The notes under the pieces: generated by a model | Told to the model about the DNA's origin: nothing | Seen by the model: the letters and a program-made list of their open reading frames with translations, nothing else | Database searches by the model: none | Shown: positions 1 through 5,804 of the stretch, one piece after another | Numbering within the stretch: the stretch's first letter is position 1 | How the letters are laid out: each line of letters begins with the position of its first letter | NCBI GenBank assembly: GCA_964576535.1 | Contig: CAZNWB010000126.1 | Span: 1 to 8,618 of the forward strand | Length of the DNA stretch: 8,618 bases | Source of the DNA: 2-02-FULL-66-22 sp964576535 | GTDB taxonomy: Bacteria; Methylomirabilota; Methylomirabilia; Methylomirabilales; 2-02-FULL-66-22 | Reading direction: 5' to 3' | Position numbers and translations under genes: made by a program

Positions 1-18
1 TCCCTGGCGCGGTGTGTC

Positions 19-95
19 GTAGGGAGGGCCCTTGTGGCCCTCCGCCCTCGGAGGGCGGGTACCCGCACGAAGTGTGGGTGCAGCCCCCTCCCTAC
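19..95. repeat. REPIN-like palindromic element (two inverted GTAG-type REP units)
   Basis: The ends are a perfect 10-bp inverted repeat: GTAGGGAGGG at 19-28 and CCCTCCCTAC at 86-95. Each end, read inward on its own strand, starts GTAG followed by a G-rich palindrome, which is the known architecture of REP units. Two in inverted orientation make a REPIN. Internal hairpins are clear: 23-30 with 36-43 (8 bp, loop CTTGT), 42-48 with 52-58 (7 bp, loop CGG), and 61-68 with 72-79 (8 bp with one G-T wobble, loop GAA). It lies downstream of the permease gene, where REPs commonly occur. No transposase (RAYT) is in the window. The structure is seen directly; the REPIN name is inferred from architecture. 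Confidence 0.6.
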
Positions 96-173
96 CGGCA
101 TCCGGGGAATGGGATTTTCATTCGTTGTGGTGAAACTCGTTTCATGACCACTTGGTGGTGGGTATTTCCTGGA

Positions 174-2545
174 CTACTCATAACGGACGGCCTCGGCGAT
201 GGGGATGCGCGACGCGCGAACTGCGGGGAAAAACCCGGCCGCCAGGCTCGCGCCGAGGGTCAGGAGCGCATACTCTGCCAGCAGGCGCGCCGGAAAGCTG
301 AACTGAATGGTCCAGCCGAAGGACTGCTTGTTGATGACGTATATAAGGATGAGGGAGAGGCCGAGCCCGGCCAGGGCCCCCAGCGCATTGGCCAGGAGGC
401 CGATGCAGGCCGCCTCGCACAGGACGGTGCGCCGGATGCCCCCGCGGGTGAACCCCACAGAGCGCAGGACGCCGATCTCCCGGGTCCGCTCCAGCACTGA
501 GGCGACGAGCGTGTTCAGGATTCCCAGGACGGCCACGGCGAGCGCGACGATCTCCAGGGCGTAGGTGATGGCGAAGGTCTGATCGAAGATCTCCAGCACT
601 CGCGCTTTCAAAGCGCGATTGGACAGGACCACGAGGTCCTCGTAGCCTGGAAGTCGCCGGGGAATTTCCCGGCGAACCGCCTGCGGATCGGTCCCGGGCG
701 CGAGATAGATGACGACGGAGCTCAGCCAGGGATCGCGCCACAGCGTCTGGAAAAGGCCGCGATCCATCACTGCCAGTCCGCCCTCGGTCGTGTAGTCGTA
801 ATAGACGCCGGCGATGCGAAGCTGGACGGTCTGGCCCGGCGGATGCAAGGTGACGGGGTCGCCTTCCTTCAGCCGATACCGCTCGGCAAAGGTCTCGGAG
901 ACGATGAGCTGCCCCTGGGCCTTGGCCTCCCGCAGGATCGTTGCCGAATCGCCGCGGCGAAAGAGCAGGCGGCCGCGCCGGGCCATCACGTCGAAATCCC
1001 CCGCTCCCAGCAGGAACCGCCCGCCGCGCGCGTCCTCCAGCCTGAGCCCCCGGAACCCATCCACCTCGGCCACGCCCGGGATCCCGCGCACCGCATCCAG
1101 GATCGTCGCAGGCAGTCGGGTATCCGCACCCTTGATCATGCGAGTGGCCCGTGACAGGTACAGGTCCGCGCGGATCGTCTGGTGAATCCAGACCTCCACC
1201 GTCCTGCGGAAGCTCTGGATCATGGTCGAGACGCTGACCAGCATGGACAGCCCGACGACCATGGCACCGATGGTCACCGCGTTGCGCCGCAGACCGCGTC
1301 CGAGGTTCCCGACCGCCATGCGTCCCTCCAGGAACCGTGAGCCGGCCAGGACGCTCGTCAGGCCCCGTTGAGACAGGAGCAGGAAGGCGGGGCAGACAAG
1401 CGCCGCCCCGAGGAGGAGGCTCAGCGCGGCAGCGTACCCGAAGAGCGGTTGTCCGTGTACGGGGCCAGCTTGTGCCAGTCCATACGCGGCGACCGCCAGC
1501 CCGAGGCCGACGGAGGAAAGCAGCAGCGGCCGATGCCTGCGCTCCAGAGAGGCGAGGGCGAGATCCTCCCGCGGGGGGACCGCGGCGGCTTCCAGCGCGG
1601 GAAGCCAGGCGGACAGGACCGCTGTGGCGCATCCCATCAGGATCGCCTGCGCCATCAGCCCCGGGGGCAGGTGCAGCTCGCCGGGCCGGACGAAGGCGTA
1701 CAGAGAGGAGACTGTCCGACTGACCGTTCCGAGCGCCGCCCGCGCCATGAAGAGACCGAGCAGGACGCCCAGCGTCGAGCCGATCAGTCCCACGAGACCT
1801 CCTTCGGTTGCGACGGCCAGCACGATCTGGCCGCGGCTCACCCCCAGCGCCCGCAGGATGCCGATCTCACGCCGCTGGCGGACCACCGAAACCGACATGG
1901 TGTTGTAGACCAGGAAGACCCCGACGAACAGCGCGATGAGGCTCAGCACGGAGAGGTTGAGCTGGAACGAGGCCAACATCTGCTCCACCTGGGCATTTCG
2001 CGCCTCGGGCCGCTCCACCGTGACCTCGAGAGGCAAGTGCCGGCGGAGCGCGGCAATCACCTGAGCCGGGTCCGCCCGGTCCTCCAAGAGAAGATCGACG
2101 CGATCCAGCCGACCGAGCTTGCCGAAGTGGACTTGCGCCGCGGCGATGTCCATGACCGCGAACTGCCCGTCCATGGTCCGTGCCGCCCCGCGGTCCGCCA
2201 GCAGGCCACGGATCACGAAGGCCTTCGAGCCCTTCGGGGTGAAGAGTCGAACCCGGCCCCCGACCTGCAGGCCATGACTATGCGCGAAGCGGTCCGTCAG
2301 CAGGATGGCGTCGGGATCGGTCAGGAGCTGCAGCGGGTCCTGGAGGTCCGGCGTGGGTCCCCGGTACTCCCGGACGGCCGCATCGGTCAGGACGTCCACG
2401 CCCAGGACCAGCAGGGCCTCGCCGACCTCACCCGCCACCGTGGTGATCGCCTGAACCACCGGCACCGCCCGCGCCACCCCCGGCGCCTCTGCGATGGCGG
2501 GAAACAGGGTCTCGTCGAACCCCGGCTCTCCCGCGGACACCTGCA
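174..2545 (-). CDS. FtsX/LolE-type ABC transporter permease, N-terminus lost in assembly gap
   Basis: This is a long two-module ABC permease of the FtsX/MacB/YbbP class. It has no pore-type transport cycle by family; such permeases use the ATPase at the inner membrane to drive extraction or mechanotransmission on lipids, lipoproteins or peptides. Counting from the GTG at 2540, about 788 residues are readable. A soluble periplasmic region (1-190) is followed by an FtsX core with membrane segments near 197-217, 240-268 and 297-317. Two more hydrophobic segments (338-356, 366-388) and one near 425-442 lead into a second periplasmic domain (about 445-650). A second FtsX core (655-680, 705-735, 752-775) ends with the typical ARNDS-like tail RASRIPIAEAVRYE. 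Both cores carry the REIGxLRxxG coupling motif (224-233 and 687-696). The GTG at 2540 is not the true start: the codon before it (CAG) is also open, and the first membrane helix is missing. Stop TAG at 174-176. It follows the ATPase gene. Substrate unknown. Confidence 0.9.
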
Positions 2546-2645
2546 NNNNNNNNNNNNNNNNNNNNNNNNNNNNNNNNNNNNNNNNNNNNNNNNNNNNNNN
2601 NNNNNNNNNNNNNNNNNNNNNNNNNNNNNNNNNNNNNNNNNNNNN
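2546..2645. other. Assembly gap of 100 N
   Basis: Exactly 100 undetermined bases, the usual placeholder for a gap of unknown length. The ATPase still lacks its H-loop and C-terminal end (about 45 residues), and the permease lacks its N-terminal helix (about 45-60 residues). Together these need roughly 270-320 bases, so the true gap is probably longer than 100. Confidence 0.95.
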
Positions 2646-3175
2646 CCCGCCTTGGAATCCAGGTTGCCTGTCGGCTCGTCCGCCAGCAGGATGGGCGGAT
2701 CATTCACCAGCGCCCGGCCGATGGCGACGCGCTGCAGCTCCCCGCCGGACAGCTCGTGAGGCCAGTGATCCTTGCGGTGGAGCATCCCCACCAGGCGCAG
2801 CCGCTCCTCCGCCCGTTCCCGGGCGACCCGCGCCGGGGCACCCCGCAGCAGCGCGGGCAGCGCCACGTTCTCCCAGGCCGACATCGTCGGCAGCAGGTTG
2901 TAGAACTGGTAAACGATCCCCACGCAGTCGCGGCGGAACTGGCTCAGGGCGCGGTCCGAGAGTCGCGCCAGGGCGCGTCCATCCACGAAGACCTCACCCG
3001 CGGTCGGAAGGTCCACCCCGCCGACGAGGTGCAGTAGCGTGCTCTTCCCGCACCCGCTGGGTCCCATCAGGGCGACGAATTCCTTGGGGGCAACCTCCAG
3101 CGAGACGTCCGCCAGCGCGGTCACCCGGGTCCCCGCCCCGTCGTAGATCTTCGAGACATGTTCCAGACGGATCAC
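2646..3175 (-). CDS. ABC transporter ATPase, LolD/MacB/YbbA type, C-terminus lost in assembly gap
   Basis: This is the cytoplasmic nucleotide-binding subunit that powers the FtsX-type permease encoded next. 176 residues are readable: Walker A GPSGCGKST (38-46), Q-loop Gln90 in YQFYNLLPTMSAWENV, signature LSGGE (142-146), Walker B ILLADE (162-167), and the TGNLDSK stretch (169-175) typical of the LolD/MacB subfamily. The switch histidine and the last 45 or so residues lie in the gap. I chose the GTG at 3175-3173. It overlaps the upstream stop codon as GTGA, GAGG lies a few bases upstream, and the protein then begins MIRLEHVSKIY, the usual start of the family. An upstream in-frame start at 3226 would lie inside the preceding gene and is unlikely. 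The 4-base overlap implies translational coupling with the upstream small gene. Confidence 0.93.
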
Positions 3176-3531
3176 CGGTGCCTCGCCTCTGCTGGTTTCA
3201 TCTCCGCCTGGCGTCGCAACGCGCACATGTAGTACATCAGCACGGTGTCGTCCTGTTGAACCAGATACTCGGGAAGCGCACGGGCGACCTCGACGATCCG
3301 GTCATACCGCGCCTGCCGCCAAAGGCTCTTCAGGCCCGCCCGGAGTACCGCACGGCTAACGGGCATCGCACGCTCTGCGTTCAACACGGCCCGCTCGAAC
3401 TCAGCGACCAGGGCTGCCTCCTTTTCCCGGTCCTTGGCCTCGCGGAGGGAAAGGCAAAGTCTTCGTAGGTCTGCCGTCTGTCGAAGAATCGCCCCGATTT
3501 CGCGACGAGTGGTCATTCGGGAATCCCGCAT
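3172..3531 (-). CDS. Small helical protein (TPR-like), coupled partner of a nucleotidyltransferase gene
   Basis: 119 residues; I do not recognise a named family. It is strongly charged and predicted all-helical. A basic N-terminal half (about 10-55) is rich in Arg, Lys and Glu. Residues 64-112 read like a TPR-type helix pair: GLKSLWRQARYDRIVEVARAL then a second helix around DDTVLMYYMCALRRQ. No signal peptide, membrane segment or HEPN-type RxxxxxH motif is visible. The ATG at 3531 shares its A with the stop of the upstream gene (TGATG), with GGGAG about 9 bases before it; the next Met (position 6) has no ribosome site. Its own stop overlaps the ABC ATPase start (GTGA). It is thus sandwiched between a nucleotidyltransferase and a transporter and translated with both. 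It may be the partner or antitoxin of the nucleotidyltransferase; that is inferred only from position. Confidence 0.7.
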   Translation of the reverse strand: MRDSRMTTRREIGAILRQTADLRRLCLSLREAKDREKEAALVAEFERAVLNAERAMPVSRAVLRAGLKSLWRQARYDRIVEVARALPEYLVQQDDTVLMYYMCALRRQAEMKPAEARHR

Positions 3532-4001
3532 CACTCGCTCTCCCCTTGTTCGGTGAGCCGCCGAATGTCCGCAAGATCCACTTCCGATCCCCTCAGTCGT
3601 TTCAGAGCGACCAAGCCGTCGCGGGATACCACCCAGACCGAGAGACCCTCCCACACGTGCTCTTCCCGGCCATCCCATACGCCAGGCATCGATGCTTCGT
3701 CGGCAATAAGCAAGTCAATGACCAGAACATCGCCCCCCTCTTCCTGGGGCTTCCAGAGCCTTTGAATAGTGACGGTCCCGCCTCGAAAGACCATTCGCCT
3801 GGGGTGCGGCGTGTATCCCATCTGAACGAGGAGTTGCTGGGATCTTGGAAGATCCGGGGGCCCAATCAAGAAATCCATATCTATCGTAGCCCGGACCTCC
3901 ACGTGGATCGAGTAGGCCAAACCCCCGCATACCGCGTACGCGATTCCTTCGGCGTTGAACGCCTGGATCACTGCCTTGAACTCAGCGTACAGGTCTTGCA
4001 C
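3531..4001 (-). CDS. Nucleotidyltransferase-fold protein (AbiEii/MNT-like), first gene of coupled run
   Basis: 156 residues, about the size of a minimal polymerase-beta-type nucleotidyltransferase. Motifs: CGG at 25-27 followed by the helix LAYSIH, then R37-x-T39-x-D41-M-D43-F, the pair of metal-binding acids, and a likely third acid at D96 (VIDLL). The C-terminal stretch SRDGLVALKRLRGSEVDLADIRRL (127-149) matches the helix seen after the fold in AbiEii-like and similar proteins. Such enzymes move a nucleotide onto RNA, protein or small molecules; several are toxins, others antitoxins. The target here is unknown. The GTG start at 4001-3999 is set by GGAGG at 4010-4006, four bases upstream. 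The stop overlaps the next ATG by one base. The fold is supported by motifs; a toxin role is inference. Confidence 0.8.
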   Translation of the reverse strand: MQDLYAEFKAVIQAFNAEGIAYAVCGGLAYSIHVEVRATIDMDFLIGPPDLPRSQQLLVQMGYTPHPRRMVFRGGTVTIQRLWKPQEEGGDVLVIDLLIADEASMPGVWDGREEHVWEGLSVWVVSRDGLVALKRLRGSEVDLADIRRLTEQGESE

Positions 4002-4026
4002 AAATCCTCCGCGTCAGCGTGCGGCT

Positions 4027-4055
4027 ATGTTGCCGCCTGCCGAGAGCAGCGTCAA
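4027..4055 (-). promoter_or_regulatory. Possible promoter of the minus-strand run
   Basis: On the minus strand TTGACG (4055-4050, 5/6 to consensus) is followed after 17 bases by CAACAT (4032-4027, 3/6). This would give a transcript starting near 4020, just ahead of the GGAGG site of the nucleotidyltransferase. The -10 box is weak, so this is tentative. Confidence 0.3.
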
Positions 4056-4063
4056 CAGAAATC

Positions 4064-4094
4064 CCCGGAGTGCCCAAGCCGGCTCGCCCCACTT
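4064..4094. repeat. Degenerate direct repeat, left copy
   Basis: CCCGGAGTGC, then CAAG, CG and CCCCACTT recur in the same order at 4330-4357, with 24 matching positions and a 3-base length difference. The two copies lie about 240 bases apart and enclose the ACCGCAAAG inverted-repeat block. Seen directly; origin unknown. Confidence 0.5.
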
Positions 4095-4123
4095 CGGGTT
4101 CTTGGTCAGCTCCCAAATATTTC

Positions 4124-4275
4124 ACCGCAAAGAGCGCAGAGACCGCAAAGGGGAACCATACCTCACCATATCCAAGACATATGACCGTTCAGAAACTTCG
4201 GAACCTCCTCTCGGATTCCGCCCCCCGGGCGTAGAAATATCAGGGGTTCTCTGCATGCTTTGCGTCCTTTGCGGT
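4124..4275. repeat. ACCGCAAAG dispersed-type repeat block with inverted ends
   Basis: ACCGCAAAG occurs at 4124-4132 and again 18 bases on at 4142-4150. Its reverse complement CTTTGCGGT is at 4267-4275, preceded by a partial copy CTTTGCG at 4258-4264. The arms (about 30 bases each) are imperfect inverted repeats about 150 bp apart end to end. The middle contains no gene, only a short CGGAA/TTCCG stem (4199-4203 with 4216-4220). From memory, similar 'cgcaaag/cgcagag' strings are dispersed in many environmental bacterial genomes; I cannot name a family. It occupies most of the gene-free stretch 4002-4487. Confidence 0.55.
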
Positions 4276-4329
4276 CCAACCGCACTGTCTGGGCTCATCC
4301 GTGGCGAGGCTGAGGACAGGTTGAACATG

Positions 4330-4357
4330 CCCGGAGTGCTCAAGGCGATCCCCACTT
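4330..4357. repeat. Degenerate direct repeat, right copy
   Basis: Second copy of the repeat at 4064-4094, same orientation. Its right end touches the -35 box of the plus-strand promoter. Confidence 0.5.
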
Positions 4358-4384
4358 GATCTCTCGAACAGGCATACGTACAAT
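4356..4384 (+). promoter_or_regulatory. Sigma70-type promoter for the 171-residue protein gene
   Basis: TTGATC (4356-4361) and TACAAT (4379-4384) are separated by exactly 17 bases, with 4/6 and 5/6 matches to the consensus hexamers. Transcription would begin near 4391, leaving a leader of about 97 bases before the ATG at 4488. Confidence 0.55.
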
Positions 4385-4442
4385 ACGCCTGAGGTCATAG
4401 ACAGTCGAAGGTGGTCAGCAACGGCGTCATCGAGGGTGCTCG

Positions 4443-4468
4443 CCAGCGGCAGGCAGCGCTGCGGTTTT
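4443..4468 (+). promoter_or_regulatory. Leader hairpin followed by TTTT (possible attenuator)
   Basis: CCAGCG (4443-4448) pairs with CGCTG-c-GG (4457-4464, one bulged C) around an 8-base loop and is followed at once by TTTT (4465-4468). It lies in the leader, three bases before the TAGGAGG ribosome site (4471-4477). It could be a weak intrinsic terminator or attenuator. Four T's is a short tract, so confidence is low. Confidence 0.25.
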
Positions 4469-4487
4469 CCTAGGAGGAGTGACAGCG

Positions 4488-5003
4488 ATGAGCGAGACTC
4501 CGTCTGAGATCATGCAATGGGTGCGCGCCTACCTGGAGCAGGACGAGGACATCATCGTCCCCGTCAAGAAGATGTGGAACGAGCGGTACGCCGCGCGGGG
4601 AGCACTATCGCTGGCGGAGTTCACGCGGATCGTGCTGTCCGACGGTTTGGTCGAGGAGATGCCGGGCGTGGACCACACCAAGCGTATGGAGGGAATGACC
4701 CTCGAGGAGCGGGAGGACCACGAGCGGGACATGGAGGCGCGCGGCCTCTATTCCGGTCCCCGCGTCAAGCTCAAGTCGAGGCAAATCACGCGGGAGCACG
4801 TCGCCAGGATGCTGAAGAAGCACAACGACCGGATGGAGTGGGCGCTGCAGCAGGCGCGGGCCGCAATGCCTGAGGACGCCAGCGAGGCGGAAGAGGGGAA
4901 CCTGATTGACGCCGTCATGCTCGCCCGGAAGCTCCGCCGCGACCTTCGCGAGGCCGGCCTGGAACCGCCAGAGGACGACTGGCCCACCCGACCCGCCGGC
5001 TAA
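4488..5003 (+). CDS. Uncharacterised 171-residue acidic helical protein
   Basis: I do not recognise a family. The ATG at 4488 is fixed by TAGGAGG at 4471-4477 (10-base spacing); a GTG nine bases earlier lies right on the ribosome site and is rejected. The protein is soluble, with no signal peptide or membrane segment. Residues 18-60 (DEDIIVPVKKMWNERYAARG, then LSLAEFTRIVLSDG) look like the helices of a small winged-helix or HARE-HTH-type domain, a resemblance only. The middle (68-85) is a highly charged Glu/Arg helix. Residues 98-125 form a basic amphipathic helix (REHVARMLKKHNDRMEWAL). A final helix (138-157) precedes a Pro-rich acidic tail. It has its own promoter and is transcribed away from the nucleotidyltransferase/ABC run. 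Codon use is GC-rich like its neighbours, so it is probably a real resident gene. Confidence 0.75.
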   Translation: MSETPSEIMQWVRAYLEQDEDIIVPVKKMWNERYAARGALSLAEFTRIVLSDGLVEEMPGVDHTKRMEGMTLEEREDHERDMEARGLYSGPRVKLKSRQITREHVARMLKKHNDRMEWALQQARAAMPEDASEAEEGNLIDAVMLARKLRRDLREAGLEPPEDDWPTRPAG

Positions 5004-5052
5004 CCCTTGCCGACCATCTCCCGGCCGCGCCCACCTCGCCATCCGCCCTAGT

Positions 5053-5097
5053 GCGGGGAGTTCAAAAAAACAAGGTTGCAAAAGTGGCAACGTCCCC
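5053..5097 (+). repeat. 45-bp direct repeat, left copy (GCGGGGAGTTC...ACGTCCCC)
   Basis: It matches 6764-6808 at 41 of 45 positions without gaps; the four mismatches fall in two adjacent pairs (5067-5068 and 5076-5077). The ends form an imperfect inverted repeat (GGGGAGTT and AACGTCCCC). This copy also has an inner stem GTTGC/GCAAC. It begins 49 bases after the stop of the upstream gene. The GGAG motif and ACGTCCCC end resemble REP-type elements mobilised by IS200-like (RAYT) transposases; this affiliation is from memory. Confidence 0.75.
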
Positions 5098-5142
5098 CAG
5101 TCCGGAAATGGGAAGGTCCGGAACTGATGGGCCTAAGCGATC

Positions 5143-5171
5143 TTGACAGAATCCTGCGAATATAATAGTCT
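5143..5171 (+). promoter_or_regulatory. Promoter of the nucleotidyltransferase/winged-helix module
   Basis: A perfect -35 box TTGACA (5143-5148) is followed after 17 bases by TAGTCT (5166-5171). That hexamer keeps the three most conserved -10 positions (T, A and final T). Two perfect TATAAT strings (5161-5166, 5183-5188) are nearby but at 12- and 34-base spacing, so they fit less well with this -35. The -10 lies inside the palindrome at 5158-5192. Confidence 0.5.
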
Positions 5172-5192
5172 CTCATTGAGACTATAATATTC
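5158..5192. promoter_or_regulatory. 15-bp-arm AT-rich palindrome, probable operator
   Basis: Arms 5158-5172 and 5178-5192 pair at 14 of 15 positions (single A-A mismatch at 5164/5186) around the loop TCATT. The core is AGTCTC-TCATT-GAGACT. It overlaps the predicted -10 box and start of transcription, ends 18 bases before the ATG at 5211, and is strikingly AT-rich in GC-rich DNA. This is the expected place for a repressor; the winged-helix protein encoded downstream is the natural candidate. A function as mRNA hairpin is also possible. Confidence 0.7.
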
Positions 5193-5210
5193 CAAGCCAG
5201 CGGGATCATC

Positions 5211-5804
5211 ATGGAAGCAGAAGCAATCCCTGGAATCGAGCGGGGGCTCACGGCGGTCGGGGAGCTGCTCGCGGCAGAGGGTGTGGAGATTGGCATCGTT
5301 GTTGTGGGAGGGGTGGCCCTGAACCTCCTGGGGATCGTGAAACGGACGACTACTGACGTGGACGTCCTGGCTATTGTCCCGAGCCTGACCGACACCGGCG
5401 AAGTGGCGCTCGCGCCGCCGGAACCGCTGCCGGAGCCACTGCGCAGGGCGATCGCCACCGTGGCCCGCGACCTTCAGCTTCCGGATAACTGGATGAATAC
5501 AGTCGTTGGCCTGCAGTGGGAGACCGGCCTGCCGCCCGGGATGGGGCGGCGGCTCCACTGGCGGCAGTTCGCCGGACTCAGGGTCGGGCTGGCGGACCGC
5601 TACGACCTCATCTTCCTAAAACTTTACGCTGCTGCGGATAGCGGTGGTCCCGCCAGCGTGCATTTCCAGGATCTGCTCGCGCTTCGCCCGACGGAGCGCG
5701 AACTGCTGGCCGCCGCGGCCTGGGTGCGGGGGCAGGATCCGACCCCGGACTTCGCGAGGATTCTTGAGCAGGTAATCGAGCATGCCAGAGAAAACATTCC
5801 ATAA
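5211..5804 (+). CDS. DUF6036-like nucleotidyltransferase-fold protein
   Basis: 197 residues. The fold is indicated by VVVGGVALNLLG (30-41; GG at 33-34) and then R45-TTT-D49-V-D51, the metal-binding pair. The C-terminal half follows the pattern I associate with DUF6036: GLP (106-108), R130-x-DLIFLKLYAAAD (132-143), H151-xx-DLLAL (154-158), RPTERELLAAAAW (159-171) and GQD (174-176). A third acid is not obvious; E104 before GLP sits where related proteins, as I recall them, have an Asp. The ATG at 5211 has only a weak GGGA site at 5202-5205. The gene overlaps the next by 23 bases and lies behind a palindrome-covered promoter. Family members occur next to HTH regulators and are suspected toxin-antitoxin or defence parts; substrate and role here are unknown. 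Confidence 0.8.
   Translation: MEAEAIPGIERGLTAVGELLAAEGVEIGIVVVGGVALNLLGIVKRTTTDVDVLAIVPSLTDTGEVALAPPEPLPEPLRRAIATVARDLQLPDNWMNTVVGLQWETGLPPGMGRRLHWRQFAGLRVGLADRYDLIFLKLYAAADSGGPASVHFQDLLALRPTERELLAAAAWVRGQDPTPDFARILEQVIEHARENIP

Noticed and set aside
19..95. tRNA, riboswitch or CRISPR repeat
   Set aside because: No anticodon arm, CCA end or conserved riboswitch core is seen, and there is only one copy with no spacer array; REP-type architecture explains it better. No CRISPR, tRNA or rRNA was seen elsewhere in the window.
127..151. Hairpin GTGG...TGAAAC-TC-GTTTCA...CCAC as terminator of the ABC run
   Set aside because: It has a 3-base bulge and no T-tract on either strand; the stem is real but terminator function is not supported.
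1368..2759. Long plus-strand open frame opposite the permease
   Set aside because: It is antisense to a clear FtsX permease, runs through the N gap, and its translation is Arg/Gln/Asp-rich low-complexity without any domain; a GC-rich shadow frame.
3546..4184. Plus-strand open frame over the first nucleotidyltransferase
   Set aside because: Antisense to a gene with catalytic motifs and a strong ribosome site; no domain or ribosome site of its own.
4479..4487. GTG start nine bases upstream of the ATG at 4488
   Set aside because: The GTG begins one base after TAGGAGG ends its core, so a ribosome could not use it; the ATG has proper spacing.
5143..5166. TTGACA followed by TATAAT as a consensus promoter
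   Set aside because: The spacing is only 12 bases, too short for sigma70; TAGTCT at 17 bases fits better with this -35.
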